Source of the DNA: Roseomonas sp. KE2513
Lineage (GTDB): Bacteria; Pseudomonadota; Alphaproteobacteria; Acetobacterales; Acetobacteraceae
Assembly: GCF_016107305.1 (NCBI RefSeq)
Contig: NZ_RCVR01000034.1
Coordinates: forward strand, 1 to 50,644
Direction: 5' to 3'
Length of the DNA: 50,644 nt
Shown: positions 1 through 8,337 of the stretch, piece by piece
Position numbering within the stretch: the first letter of the stretch is position 1
Layout of the letters: the number at the start of each line of letters is the position of its first letter
Position numbers and translations under genes: made by a program
Notes under the pieces: generated by a model
The model's input: only the letters and a program-made list of their open reading frames with translations
Told to the model about the DNA's origin: nothing
The model's database searches: none

Positions 1-36
1 ACATTGCTCAAGAACCTGCCCCTTGAGCTTCTGCGC

Positions 37-65
37 AGGCACGATAATCCCCCATTATCGTACGG
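37..65. repeat. 11-7-11 bp palindromic site, copy A
   Basis: The left arm AGGCACGATAA (37-47) and right arm TTATCGTACGG (55-65) are imperfect inverted repeats separated by TCCCCCA. The layout and arm sequence closely match the perfect palindrome at 14007-14035, with 10 of 11 left-arm and 9 of 11 right-arm bases identical, but the 7-bp centre differs. Two 11-bp arms around a 6-8 bp centre is the usual shape of a tyrosine-recombinase core (dif-like) site. An operator is the alternative. The site lies about 80 bp beyond the remnant of a response-regulator gene. Confidence 0.5.
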
Positions 66-146
66 GAAGGCAGAGGAAGGACTCATAACGCCGTTCTGAA
101 TGGCCAGGTTCGGCCGGGAGCGGAATGGTAGCTCCCAAGCTTGAAG

Positions 147-272
147 TTACGAAAGCTGCCTGCCGCTAATTCGCGGAGGTGCAGGAGCTTCCCCGACCTC
201 TTCGGCAATAGAGTACTCGTCCTCCACCACGACGATGTGCCGGCTCCGGAGCGCCTCACCTGCCGCGCTCAT
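147..272 (-). pseudogene. response regulator receiver, N-terminal remnant
   Basis: The ATG at 272 overlaps the TGA of the adjacent kinase (ATGA), the same coupling seen for the intact pair at 12045. The first residues contain HIVVVEDEYSIAEE, the typical beta1-alpha1 start of a receiver domain with the acidic pocket. After about 25 residues the similarity stops, and the frame ends at codon 42, without the phospho-acceptor aspartate or the conserved lysine. A normal single-domain receiver has about 120 residues, so most of the gene is missing and unrelated sequence follows. I infer that a deletion or insertion removed the output partner of the kinase. Confidence 0.65.
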
Positions 273-3200
273 GATCCTACCTCCTCCACGACCCTAAACG
301 CTCCGGCGGGGAGCGAGATGGAGCAGCGCACCCCGTCAGGGGTGAACTCCAGCGCCGTCTCCGCGCGCATCTGATAGGGCAACGCCCGGGTGATGAGCTC
401 GCTCCCATAGCCTCGGCGAACGGGCGGGCCATCGGGCATCGCTACCCCGCTCTCGCGCCAGGCAATGACCAGCCGAGCCCCGTCCTCCGCATCCTCGACC
501 CGCCAGGTGACGGAAAGCCGACCCGTTGGCTGCGCGATGGCGCCGTACTTCACCGCGTTAGTGGCCAGCTCGTGCAGCGCGAGCGCCACGGGCTGTGCGC
601 CCTCGCCGGGCAGGTCCACGGGCGGGCCCTCGACCGTCACCCGGTCCGATGAATCGTCGCCCGCGGCCTGGATCTCAGCCTCGACGAGGTCGCGCAGCGC
701 CACCCTGTAGCGGCTGCTCCGGGCCAGGAATCCCTGCACCCGCCCGAGAGCGGCCAGGCGCCTATCGTACTCGTCCCGCCCCGGCTGCGGTGGGATTGAG
801 CGGCGAGCGACGTTGCGTACCACCCCGAGCAGGTTGCGCGTGCGGTGCTGGAGTTCGGCGACCAGCACGGTCTGCTCGCCCTGGAGCCGCTTAAGATCCC
901 CGATGTCTGTCGTCGTCCCGAGCCATTCAACGATGCGGCCTTCCGGCTGCTCGGCGGTCGGGCCGTTGCGAACGGGCAGGGAGCGGGTCTGATGCCAGCG
1001 CCAGGCGCCGTCGGATGCGCGCCTCACTCGGTGCTCCACGTCCAACTGCCCGTGCCGCCGCGCCGCGTGCCAGGCCGCCATTGTCCGTGCCCCGTCCTCG
1101 GGATGCACCGCATCGAGCCAACCCAGGCCGTGGCTCTCCTCGTCCGACTGTCCCGTGTAGTCCTGCCACTGCGGGGAGGCCCAGGTCCACTGTCCCGCGT
1201 CCCTCGAGCGCCAGACGAGCTGGGGGATGCCCTCGGCCAGCGTCTGGAACCGCTCCTTCTGCGCCTCGAGCGCCGCCGTCGCGTCGTGGATGTCTGTCAC
1301 GTCCTGCACGATGCCGCCGATCCAGGCGATGCCCCCGGCTTCATCCCGAATGGGGAACCCTGTGTCACGGAGGTGCACGACGCGGCCGTCCGACGGGCGA
1401 AGCACCCGGTAGTGAACGATGGCCATCTCTCCCGCGAGGGCGCGCGGCATGGCCCGCATCGCCTCCACCCGGTCCTCGGGATGCACGAGTTCCGCCCAGC
1501 GGCGGAGGTCGGCGGTAATCTTCGCCCGATCCTCCCCAAACATCCTTTCAAAAGCGGGCGAGAGATACTCAAGCCGCCTCCCGTCAGCGCTCACGATCCA
1601 GATCACGTCGGCCGAGTTTTCCGCAAAAGCCCGGAACCGGTTCTCGCTCTCCCGCAGCGCGGCCTCCGCCCGGACCCGCACCAGGTCGGCCCACAGCCGC
1701 TCGGCGACCTCCCGCACGAGTTCAATCTCGCCCTCGGTCCAGCGGCGTACGGCGTGCTGGTGCACGCTGACATTCACCACGAGCCTGCCTTCGACGATCA
1801 GTGGGACGCTGAGCAACGCCTTCACGCCGAGCTCCGCGATGGCTTCGAGGTCGGTCCGCTCGAAGGGTGGGCCGGTATTCTCTATTCGGACCGTCCGACC
1901 GGCCCTGAGATCGCGCAGGATCGGTCCTTCGTAGTCCGCCAGCCGCATCACTGTCGGGAACGGCGTCGCGCCGTCAGCGAACCAGCCATGGAAGATGTGG
2001 GCGAGGCCTCGCCCCTCGTCGAATTCCGCAACCATGATCCGCGAGGCGTCCAGGCGCTCGCCGAGAAGGCGGCAAGCAATTTCGACCATCTCCTGCGCAC
2101 CCGGTTGCGCACGCATGGCATCGCCGAGCGTGAGCAGGAAGGCTTGGCGCTCCATCGCCCCCCGCAACGCTGCCTCAGTCCTCTTGCGCTCGGTGATGTT
2201 GGTGAAGAGCACCGCGACGCGGTTCCGATCACGGTCCAAGGTAAAGATGTTGAGGTCGAAGGTGCGGCCGAGCGTCGGCTCGTCCTCCTCCACCCGGATC
2301 GACCGCCCGGTGTCGAGCGCCTGGCCGTAGAACTGGGTCCAGCGCGGATTGGGCGTTCCGAGCAGTTCCGAGGCGGTTTTACCGACCGGCCAGGGCATGG
2401 CCGTGTGCTCCAGGAAGGCCGGATTGACCTCGAGGAACCGGAAGTCCGCCCACCGGCCGCCATCGTCCTTCAGAACCTCGACGACGGCGTAGGCTTCGTC
2501 CATGCTCTCGAAGAGAGCGCGATAGCGCTTTTCACTCTCGCGGAGTGCGTCTTCGGCCCGCCGGCGATCAGTGACGTCACGCCAGAATACGGCCGAGGCG
2601 CCGTCCGCTGCCGGGAACGCCCGCATTTCCAGCCACCGGGAGCGCCCCTGGTCCCAGGCGTACTGGTGTTCTAGCGAGACCGGCACACGCTCAGCCATGG
2701 CCTTCCTGAGAAGCCGCCCCACCTCGGACTGCTCACTGCCCGGGTAGACCTCCCAGTGCGAGCGCCCGACAACCTCGTCGCGGGGACGTCCGTCCAGGCG
2801 CAGGGCTTCGTGATTATGTTCTAGGATGGTGAAGTCGGGGGCAAGCAGGCCGAAGCCCTCGCCCATGCCGTCCAGCACGCGGGTGAGCCGCTCTTCGCGC
2901 TCCGTCAGCCCGTTGCGCGCCTGCTCTCGCTCTGCCGTGACGCGCAGGCGGTCGATGACCGGCCCCAGCACCATGGAGTAGGTCTTGAGGAACTCGATGT
3001 CTTTCTGGCCAAACTCTCGTGGCTCACGCGCGTCGACCTGCAGGACTCCCCACGGCCTCCGGCCAGGCAGCAGGATGGGCACGTTGACCAGCGCGACAAC
3101 GCCGTGGTCGTGCAGGAAAGACGGGAACTCGAAGCGTACCTCGTGCGCGATATCGTTGGTGATGACCGGCTCTGTTTTCTCGATCGCATAGGCCTCGGAC

Positions 3201-3448
3201 GAGCGATCGCTCAGGCTGACATGCTCGTGGCCGACGATCCCTGGGCGCCAGCCGACACCGGCCCGCACGAAGCCCGTGTTCGTCGCCCGGTCGATCTCCA
3301 TGACCTTGGCCAGATCGGTGCCCAGGGCCCCGGCGATAAGACGGCAGCCCTCGGTAAGGATCGCGTCCAGATCCTCGTGGTCGAGCACGAAGTCTCCGAA
3401 GTCAGCCAGCACACGCTGGCGCCTCATCATCGCGTCCTGCTTGGCCAT
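269..3448 (-). CDS. multi-sensor HWE histidine kinase (GAF-PAS-PAS-GAF-PAS-PAS-HWE)
   Basis: Predicted cytosolic sensor kinase of about 1059 residues with no clear membrane segment. In order it has an N-terminal GAF domain, two PAS domains, a second GAF, two more PAS domains and a C-terminal HWE kinase. The phospho-acceptor is about H868 in the motif ELQHRTRN, and the ATP lid region carries HELATNAVKYGA. The open frame extends upstream to 3607, but I chose the ATG at 3448: AGGAGG lies 10 nt upstream, and the protein then aligns end to end with the paralogue at 8338, which also begins with a short leader before ADFGEF/ADFGDF. The receiver gene coupled to its stop codon is broken, so its phosphotransfer partner may be elsewhere. 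Stimulus unknown. Confidence 0.9.
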   Translation of the reverse strand: MAKQDAMMRRQRVLADFGDFVLDHEDLDAILTEGCRLIAGALGTDLAKVMEIDRATNTGFVRAGVGWRPGIVGHEHVSLSDRSSEAYAIEKTEPVITNDIAHEVRFEFPSFLHDHGVVALVNVPILLPGRRPWGVLQVDAREPREFGQKDIEFLKTYSMVLGPVIDRLRVTAEREQARNGLTEREERLTRVLDGMGEGFGLLAPDFTILEHNHEALRLDGRPRDEVVGRSHWEVYPGSEQSEVGRLLRKAMAERVPVSLEHQYAWDQGRSRWLEMRAFPAADGASAVFWRDVTDRRRAEDALRESEKRYRALFESMDEAYAVVEVLKDDGGRWADFRFLEVNPAFLEHTAMPWPVGKTASELLGTPNPRWTQFYGQALDTGRSIRVEEDEPTLGRTFDLNIFTLDRDRNRVAVLFTNITERKRTEAALRGAMERQAFLLTLGDAMRAQPGAQEMVEIACRLLGERLDASRIMVAEFDEGRGLAHIFHGWFADGATPFPTVMRLADYEGPILRDLRAGRTVRIENTGPPFERTDLEAIAELGVKALLSVPLIVEGRLVVNVSVHQHAVRRWTEGEIELVREVAERLWADLVRVRAEAALRESENRFRAFAENSADVIWIVSADGRRLEYLSPAFERMFGEDRAKITADLRRWAELVHPEDRVEAMRAMPRALAGEMAIVHYRVLRPSDGRVVHLRDTGFPIRDEAGGIAWIGGIVQDVTDIHDATAALEAQKERFQTLAEGIPQLVWRSRDAGQWTWASPQWQDYTGQSDEESHGLGWLDAVHPEDGARTMAAWHAARRHGQLDVEHRVRRASDGAWRWHQTRSLPVRNGPTAEQPEGRIVEWLGTTTDIGDLKRLQGEQTVLVAELQHRTRNLLGVVRNVARRSIPPQPGRDEYDRRLAALGRVQGFLARSSRYRVALRDLVEAEIQAAGDDSSDRVTVEGPPVDLPGEGAQPVALALHELATNAVKYGAIAQPTGRLSVTWRVEDAEDGARLVIAWRESGVAMPDGPPVRRGYGSELITRALPYQMRAETALEFTPDGVRCSISLPAGAFRVVEEVGS

Positions 3449-3660
3449 TCTCCTCATCCGCCTCCTAGGCCAATCCAGAGAGCGTAACGCTCCAGCCAAT
3501 GCCGGGTCGTTGTGGGAAAATCCTGGCCTGTCCAGGGCCGCAGGACGGGATTGCACCTGCCCTTCCATCCTGCCGCTGCTGTTCACTTCTCGACCCACCT
3601 TCCCCACCCGTTCCCCGGCTCGCTGGCGCCCCGCGCCTATTCGACCTAAGGGCAGGCACG

Positions 3661-4494
3661 ATGTCCCGCCGCGTTCTCGCTCTCCTCCTCTTCGCTGCCA
3701 CCCCTGTCGCCGCCCAGGACGAGCCGATCGAACTCGCCGATGACCCGTTCGAGATCACCGATCCCATCGCCGCCGCCCCCGGCACCGCCGAAGTCGGCTT
3801 CGTCGGCATCTATGAGCGCGCGCGCCAGGGCCGCGTCCGCGACACCGGCGCCATCCAGACTGAATACGAGATGGGTGTCCTTCCCCGGCTGGAGCTCCGT
3901 CTCGGCCAGACCGGCGCCTACGGCAATCTTGAGACCCGGCGTCGCCTCGGCACCGCCGTCGACCTCACCGACGGGGACGCCCTGCCGCAACAACAGGAAG
4001 AGCGCGAGCGCGCCCGCGCAGGCGGCACCAGCGGCCTCGGCCTCCTCTACCAGCTCTCCGAGGATCGGGGCGCCGCCCCCGCAATCGGCCTCCTCGGCCG
4101 CGTCCGCACGATCTACGGCCCCGGTCGCACCGCCTACGAGGCGGAGGGCGTGGCGCTCGTTGGCAAGACCTTCCGACCGGGCCGCCTGCCGCTTGGGATC
4201 CACGCCAATTTAGGCTTGACCACCCGCATCGATCCGCAACCCGGAGATCGCCCCAACCGCTACCTCTTTAACGCCTCCATCGGCCAGGCCGTCACAAGCG
4301 ACCTGGCCCTCGTCCTCACCTACGCTCTCTCGCAGCAGGAGCGTGGAGACCGGGACTTCAGCCTGCTCCAGGTTGGCTTTCGCCATCGCCTGCCAAACGG
4401 CGCCGTTGTCGGGGTGGCCGGAGGCGCTGGGCTGAACCGCGATACCCCTGCGCTCCAGATATCGGTCGCCGTCCAGTTCGCCATAGGGAACTAG
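3661..4494 (+). CDS. predicted outer-membrane beta-barrel protein (phenol MetA-pathway/transporter-like)
   Basis: The protein has 277 residues. A signal peptide ends near residue 18-20 (hydrophobic LALLLFAATPVAAQ). The mature part alternates short polar and hydrophobic strands with many Gly, Arg and aromatic residues and finishes in a strand ending FAIGN, as expected for a small outer-membrane barrel. It resembles the PF13557-type 'MetA pathway of phenol degradation' transporters by overall pattern only. The ATG at 3661 is preferred over upstream starts because it opens directly into the signal peptide. It is divergent from the kinase at 3448 across about 210 bp. Substrate unknown. Confidence 0.6.
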   Translation: MSRRVLALLLFAATPVAAQDEPIELADDPFEITDPIAAAPGTAEVGFVGIYERARQGRVRDTGAIQTEYEMGVLPRLELRLGQTGAYGNLETRRRLGTAVDLTDGDALPQQQEERERARAGGTSGLGLLYQLSEDRGAAPAIGLLGRVRTIYGPGRTAYEAEGVALVGKTFRPGRLPLGIHANLGLTTRIDPQPGDRPNRYLFNASIGQAVTSDLALVLTYALSQQERGDRDFSLLQVGFRHRLPNGAVVGVAGGAGLNRDTPALQISVAVQFAIGN

Positions 4495-4737
4495 GTGCGA
4501 CACACCTACCAGCGGTTGTAAGAAGGCGAAGGATGGCGTCGCCTTCTCCCGCCGATATTGACCCAGTGCAGTCGTTGAACCCCCCGCCCACTCTGGAGCG
4601 AGGTGATCGTGATTGCTATGATGCGGCAGGATTAGAGCGCCTGCCGGCTGCCTCTGCCGGCTTCTCTCGACCAAGGCCCCGGTCTTGCCCGTGGACAGGA
4701 GGTTGGCCGACGGCCTCGGCACGCGGAGAGGCCCGTT

Positions 4738-6969
4738 TTGGAACGCTTACTCCGTCTTCTCGCCGGCCGCCGCTGGCCGGCTGCCAAGCGCTACGGCGCC
4801 GCGGCGATCATCGTGCTCGCCGCCACGGCGGTTCGGAGCATCCTTCCGGCACCCGATCTCCCGTTCCTGTTCTTCATCCCGGCACTGATGGCGGCGGGCC
4901 TCACCCTGGGACGTGGCCCCGGGTTCTTCGCGACCGGGCTGTCCATGATCCTCGCCGCCTCCTTCTTCCTCGCGCCCGTCTTCAGCCTCGCCCTGTCGCC
5001 ACAGGATTGGCTATCGACCCTGCTTTTCGGTGCTGTCTGCCTCGGCATTGTTGCGGTCTGCGACGCGCTGGGAGCCAGTCTCCTCAGCCGTGAGGCGAAC
5101 CTCGCGGAACTGGCCGCGAGCCGCGCTTCCCTGGCTGCGAGCGAAGCTTTTCTGAGGAGTGTCCTGGCTGCCTCCGCCGATTGCATCAAGGTGCTCGATC
5201 TCGACGGCAATCTCGTCTTCATGAGCGATGGCGGCCAGCGCGTCATGGAGGTGAGCGACTTCAACCTCATCCAGGGCTGCCCTTGGCCCGACTTCTGGCA
5301 CGGCGAGGGGCACAGCGAGGCCAAGGCGGCTGTAGCCAGGGCGCGGGCGGGGGAGCGCAGCCATTTCCGCGGCCACGCCACCACCATGGCCGGCACACCT
5401 CGCTACTGGGACGTGCTGGTCACGCCGATCTTCGGGCCGGACGGCAAGCCGGAGAAATTGTTGTCGGTGTCGCGGGACGTCACCGACACGCGAACGGCCG
5501 AGGATGCCCTGCGAGACAGCGAGGCCCATTGGCGAGGGCTATTCGAGCGGCTGCGCGAGGGCATCATCCTGGGCGAGCTGGTGCGCGATGCCAGGGGTCA
5601 GGTAACGGACTGGCGCTACCTCGACGTGAACTCGGCTTGGGCCGAGCAGGTCGGCTTGGATCAGAGAAGCGCTGTCGGCCACACCGTTCGCGAACTCTTA
5701 CCCAGCATCGAGCAGGCCTGGATCGATGAGCCGGCCCGGGTGGTCGAGACTGGCGAGCCCACGACCTTTGTCCGGGAAGTAGGCGGCATCGGCCGCTGGT
5801 TTGAGGGGCGCATGTACCCGATCGAAGGTGACCGCTTCACAGTCATCTTCCAGGAAGTGACGGAGCGCCACCTCGCCGGGCGGCGCCAGACGGCGATCAT
5901 GCAACTGGGCGACCGTCTCCGCGACCTGACCGACGGCGAGGCCATGGTCATGGCGGCCTGTGAGACGCTTGGCACCACGCTCGACGCCATGCTGGTGGGC
6001 TACGGCGACGTCGACCCGGTCCGGGAGACAATCACCGTGGAGCACGATTGGACGGCCGGCGGGGCCGAGACCCTGGCGGGCACGCTCCACTTCCGGGACT
6101 ACGGCTCCTACATCGAGGACCTCAAGGACGGTCAGACAGTCGTGGTCACCGACTGTCGCACCGACGCCCGCACCCGTGCCCACGCGACGGCCCTGGAGGC
6201 GCGGAGCGCTCGGGCCTTCGTCAACACGCCCCTGTTCGAGCGCGGTGCCTTCGTGGCGATGCTCTTCGTCTGCACCGATCAGCCACGGGCCTGGAGAGCG
6301 GAGGAACTCGCCTTCATCCACGAGGTGGGGTCACGACTGCGCTCAGCCGTCGAGCGGGTCCGGGCCGAGGCGGCGCAGGAGGTCCTGAACCAGGAGATCT
6401 CCCATCGGCTGAAGAATACCCTGGCCATGGTGCTGTCGATCGCCGGGCAGACCCTTCGGCCGGTCCGTGACCGCGAGCCGGTCAACGCCTTTGAGAGGCG
6501 TATCCACGCCCTCTCCTCCGCGCATGACGTGCTGCTGCAGAAGAACTGGGCCAGTGCCTCGGCCCACGAGGTGGTGCGGGCTGCAATGGCCGGCTCGGGA
6601 CAAGGTGACCGCTACGAGATGCACGGCGCCGACGTGGAGCTCGGGCCGCGCTCCACATTGTCCCTCTCGCTGCTGCTGCACGAACTGGCGACCAATGCCG
6701 CGAAGTACGGCGCCCTGTCGGTGCCGGGAGGCCGGGTCAGCATAGAGTGGCGGGCCGAGGGAGACGGCGACGACGCTCAGATCGTCTTCGAGTGGACGGA
6801 ACTCGGCGGCCCTGAGCCCGCCGCGCCTGTGGCCGGCGGCCGGAAGGGCTTCGGGTCGCGGTTGATCCGGATGGGGTTGGTGGGAACGGGCGGGGTCGAG
6901 CTTCGTTATCCGCCTACAGGATTTCGGGCACTTATGCGGGCGTCGCTCGCCCAGCTGCGACGTTCGTGA
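4738..6969 (+). CDS. membrane-anchored HWE histidine kinase (DUF4118-like/PAS/PAS/GAF/HWE)
   Basis: The protein has 743 residues. The N-terminus has about four closely spaced transmembrane segments (residues 20-115) resembling the KdpD-type DUF4118 sensor region. Two PAS domains (about 130-245 and 255-380) and a GAF domain (about 385-540) follow. The C-terminal HWE kinase has H556 in EISHRLKNTLA and the N-box HELATNAAKYGALS. The start is TTG at 4738, with GGAGAG 6-8 nt upstream; no ATG in frame keeps all the membrane segments. A single-domain receiver follows 11 bp downstream, so the two are probably a phosphorelay pair. HWE kinases of this kind often feed general-stress or light responses in alphaproteobacteria, but the signal here is unknown. 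Confidence 0.9.
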   Translation: MERLLRLLAGRRWPAAKRYGAAAIIVLAATAVRSILPAPDLPFLFFIPALMAAGLTLGRGPGFFATGLSMILAASFFLAPVFSLALSPQDWLSTLLFGAVCLGIVAVCDALGASLLSREANLAELAASRASLAASEAFLRSVLAASADCIKVLDLDGNLVFMSDGGQRVMEVSDFNLIQGCPWPDFWHGEGHSEAKAAVARARAGERSHFRGHATTMAGTPRYWDVLVTPIFGPDGKPEKLLSVSRDVTDTRTAEDALRDSEAHWRGLFERLREGIILGELVRDARGQVTDWRYLDVNSAWAEQVGLDQRSAVGHTVRELLPSIEQAWIDEPARVVETGEPTTFVREVGGIGRWFEGRMYPIEGDRFTVIFQEVTERHLAGRRQTAIMQLGDRLRDLTDGEAMVMAACETLGTTLDAMLVGYGDVDPVRETITVEHDWTAGGAETLAGTLHFRDYGSYIEDLKDGQTVVVTDCRTDARTRAHATALEARSARAFVNTPLFERGAFVAMLFVCTDQPRAWRAEELAFIHEVGSRLRSAVERVRAEAAQEVLNQEISHRLKNTLAMVLSIAGQTLRPVRDREPVNAFERRIHALSSAHDVLLQKNWASASAHEVVRAAMAGSGQGDRYEMHGADVELGPRSTLSLSLLLHELATNAAKYGALSVPGGRVSIEWRAEGDGDDAQIVFEWTELGGPEPAAPVAGGRKGFGSRLIRMGLVGTGGVELRYPPTGFRALMRASLAQLRRS

Positions 6970-6980
6970 GGGAGTAGATC

Positions 6981-7358
6981 GTGGGTCAGGCAGCGCCCCC
7001 GGGCAGACCGGTCGTTCTCGTGGTCGAGGATGAACCGATCCTGCGGATGATGGCGGTGGATGTGGTCGAGGAGGCGGGCTTCGAGGCGGTCGAGGCCGCG
7101 GGCGCGGAGGACGCCGTCGCCATTCTGGAGACCCGGCCCGACATCCGCATCGTGTTCACAGACATCGACATGCCCGGCGGAGCCGACGGCATGAAGCTGG
7201 CGGCGATGATCCGCGATCGCTGGCCGCCGATCGAGATCATCATCATCTCGGGCAGACGGACGCCGCGCCCCGAGGACATGCCGGCTCGCGGCGTGTTCTT
7301 CTCGAAGCCTTACAAGCGCGAGGAGATTGCCGAAACGATCCGGCGCCTCGCTCCGTAG
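6981..7358 (+). CDS. single-domain response regulator
   Basis: A 125-residue CheY-like receiver with no output domain. It shows the acidic pair in LVVEDEP, the phospho-acceptor Asp in FTDIDMP, the switch Ser in IIISGR and the conserved Lys in FFSKPY. The GTG start at 6981 has GAGGGAG 7-8 nt upstream. It lies 11 bp after the HWE kinase on the same strand, so it is probably cotranscribed and phosphorylated by it. Stand-alone receivers of this type act as phosphate shuttles or sinks or bind partner proteins. Confidence 0.92.
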   Translation: MGQAAPPGRPVVLVVEDEPILRMMAVDVVEEAGFEAVEAAGAEDAVAILETRPDIRIVFTDIDMPGGADGMKLAAMIRDRWPPIEIIIISGRRTPRPEDMPARGVFFSKPYKREEIAETIRRLAP

Positions 7359-8018
7359 CGGTCTGACCTGCTCGGAATACGGGAAGGCGGTCAAAGCCGG
7401 GAGCCGGTTTGTACCCAACCCAGTTGTCGCTGTTTACCGAGGTCACGTCCGCTCTCGGAACGTCAGCCAAGGCATCCGAACGGCCGGGACAGGCGCAAAG
7501 CAACATCAGAACTGGCTGGCTGACCAAGTCCGCCTTCCCCCAGTCGTCCATCGCGCCTTGCTGTGTTGACGGTCAGACCTGCTACCGGACCTGCTCCGCC
7601 ACCTTGTTCCAGATGCACTGAGGGCGGCAGGGGAAGGGGAGGGAGCCTCATCCAGATCCATGCGGCACTCTATCGCAGGAAGTTCTGTCCGGAGAGCGGG
7701 ATTGCACCGTTGCTGGCTACGGTTTAGTTCAGCCGCAGCCTGTTCCACCGCCGCACTTGACCCGAACTTGACCTCCCATAGCACGCCGGATAGCCGGGTC
7801 TGGCCGGAAGCAGCCCGGCAGCTACGGGGTGGCCGTCATGCGAAAGCGGACCTTCCTCGCTGGAGGACGGAACCGCTGCTGGCGATCCGCACCAGACTTT
7901 CGAGCAAGGCGGTGCACGGTCGTCTGCCGCACGGTTCAAGTATCCGGACCCGATCCGGGGTGCATCGGCGCGCCGAAACCGCTGGGCCCCTTCCGGGCCC
8001 TCTCGAGAGGAGACCGCC
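7359..8018. other. intergenic, no supported gene
   Basis: The open frames here lack ribosome binding sites and family features. Two similar stretches, around 7356-7369 and 7570-7583, share a near-identical 14-mer of the form CGGTCWGACCTGCT. No terminator or RNA gene is evident. Confidence 0.4.
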
Positions 8019-8316
8019 GTGCCCGCACCCGACGTGCCACGCCCGGACCACCCCCTCGCCGCGTGTGCGCGAGGCAGAAACCCAGGCGGGCGCCGGCGAC
8101 CCGTCGGGGCTGCGGGACCTTCAGCCCCCGGACATGGTGGTCCACGCGCCCGGGACTTCGATCCTCGACGGCGACACGCGCAGGCGCGAGGCGCTCTACG
8201 CGCAAAACCGGGCCATGGCCGACGAGGGCCGATGCCACGGTGGAGCATCGATTTCGCCCGTCGCGAGTTGACCTGATCCAGACGATGCTGGAGCGGCGCT
8301 GGCGAGGAGCGTAGGC
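8019..8316 (+). pseudogene. possible frameshifted small gene remnant
   Basis: A GTG at about 8019-8021 follows a GAGAGGAGA ribosome-binding-like stretch. Strong GC-rich third-position codon bias is visible from about 8070 to 8220, but it sits in a different frame from that start. The recognisable stretch includes DMVVHAPGTSILDGD, then RREALYAQNRAMADEG. A third frame carries LIQTMLERRWRGA and ends at about 8314. I read this as a small (about 100-residue) gene broken by two frameshifts. The family is not recognised and the call is weak. Confidence 0.3.
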
Positions 8317-8337
8317 CTGGGGCATCGAGGAGGGGGA

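Noticed and set aside
845-2674. 609-codon plus-strand open frame
   Set aside because: It lies antisense to the kinase at 269-3448, whose domains are unmistakable. Long antisense frames are expected at this GC content, and it has no family features.
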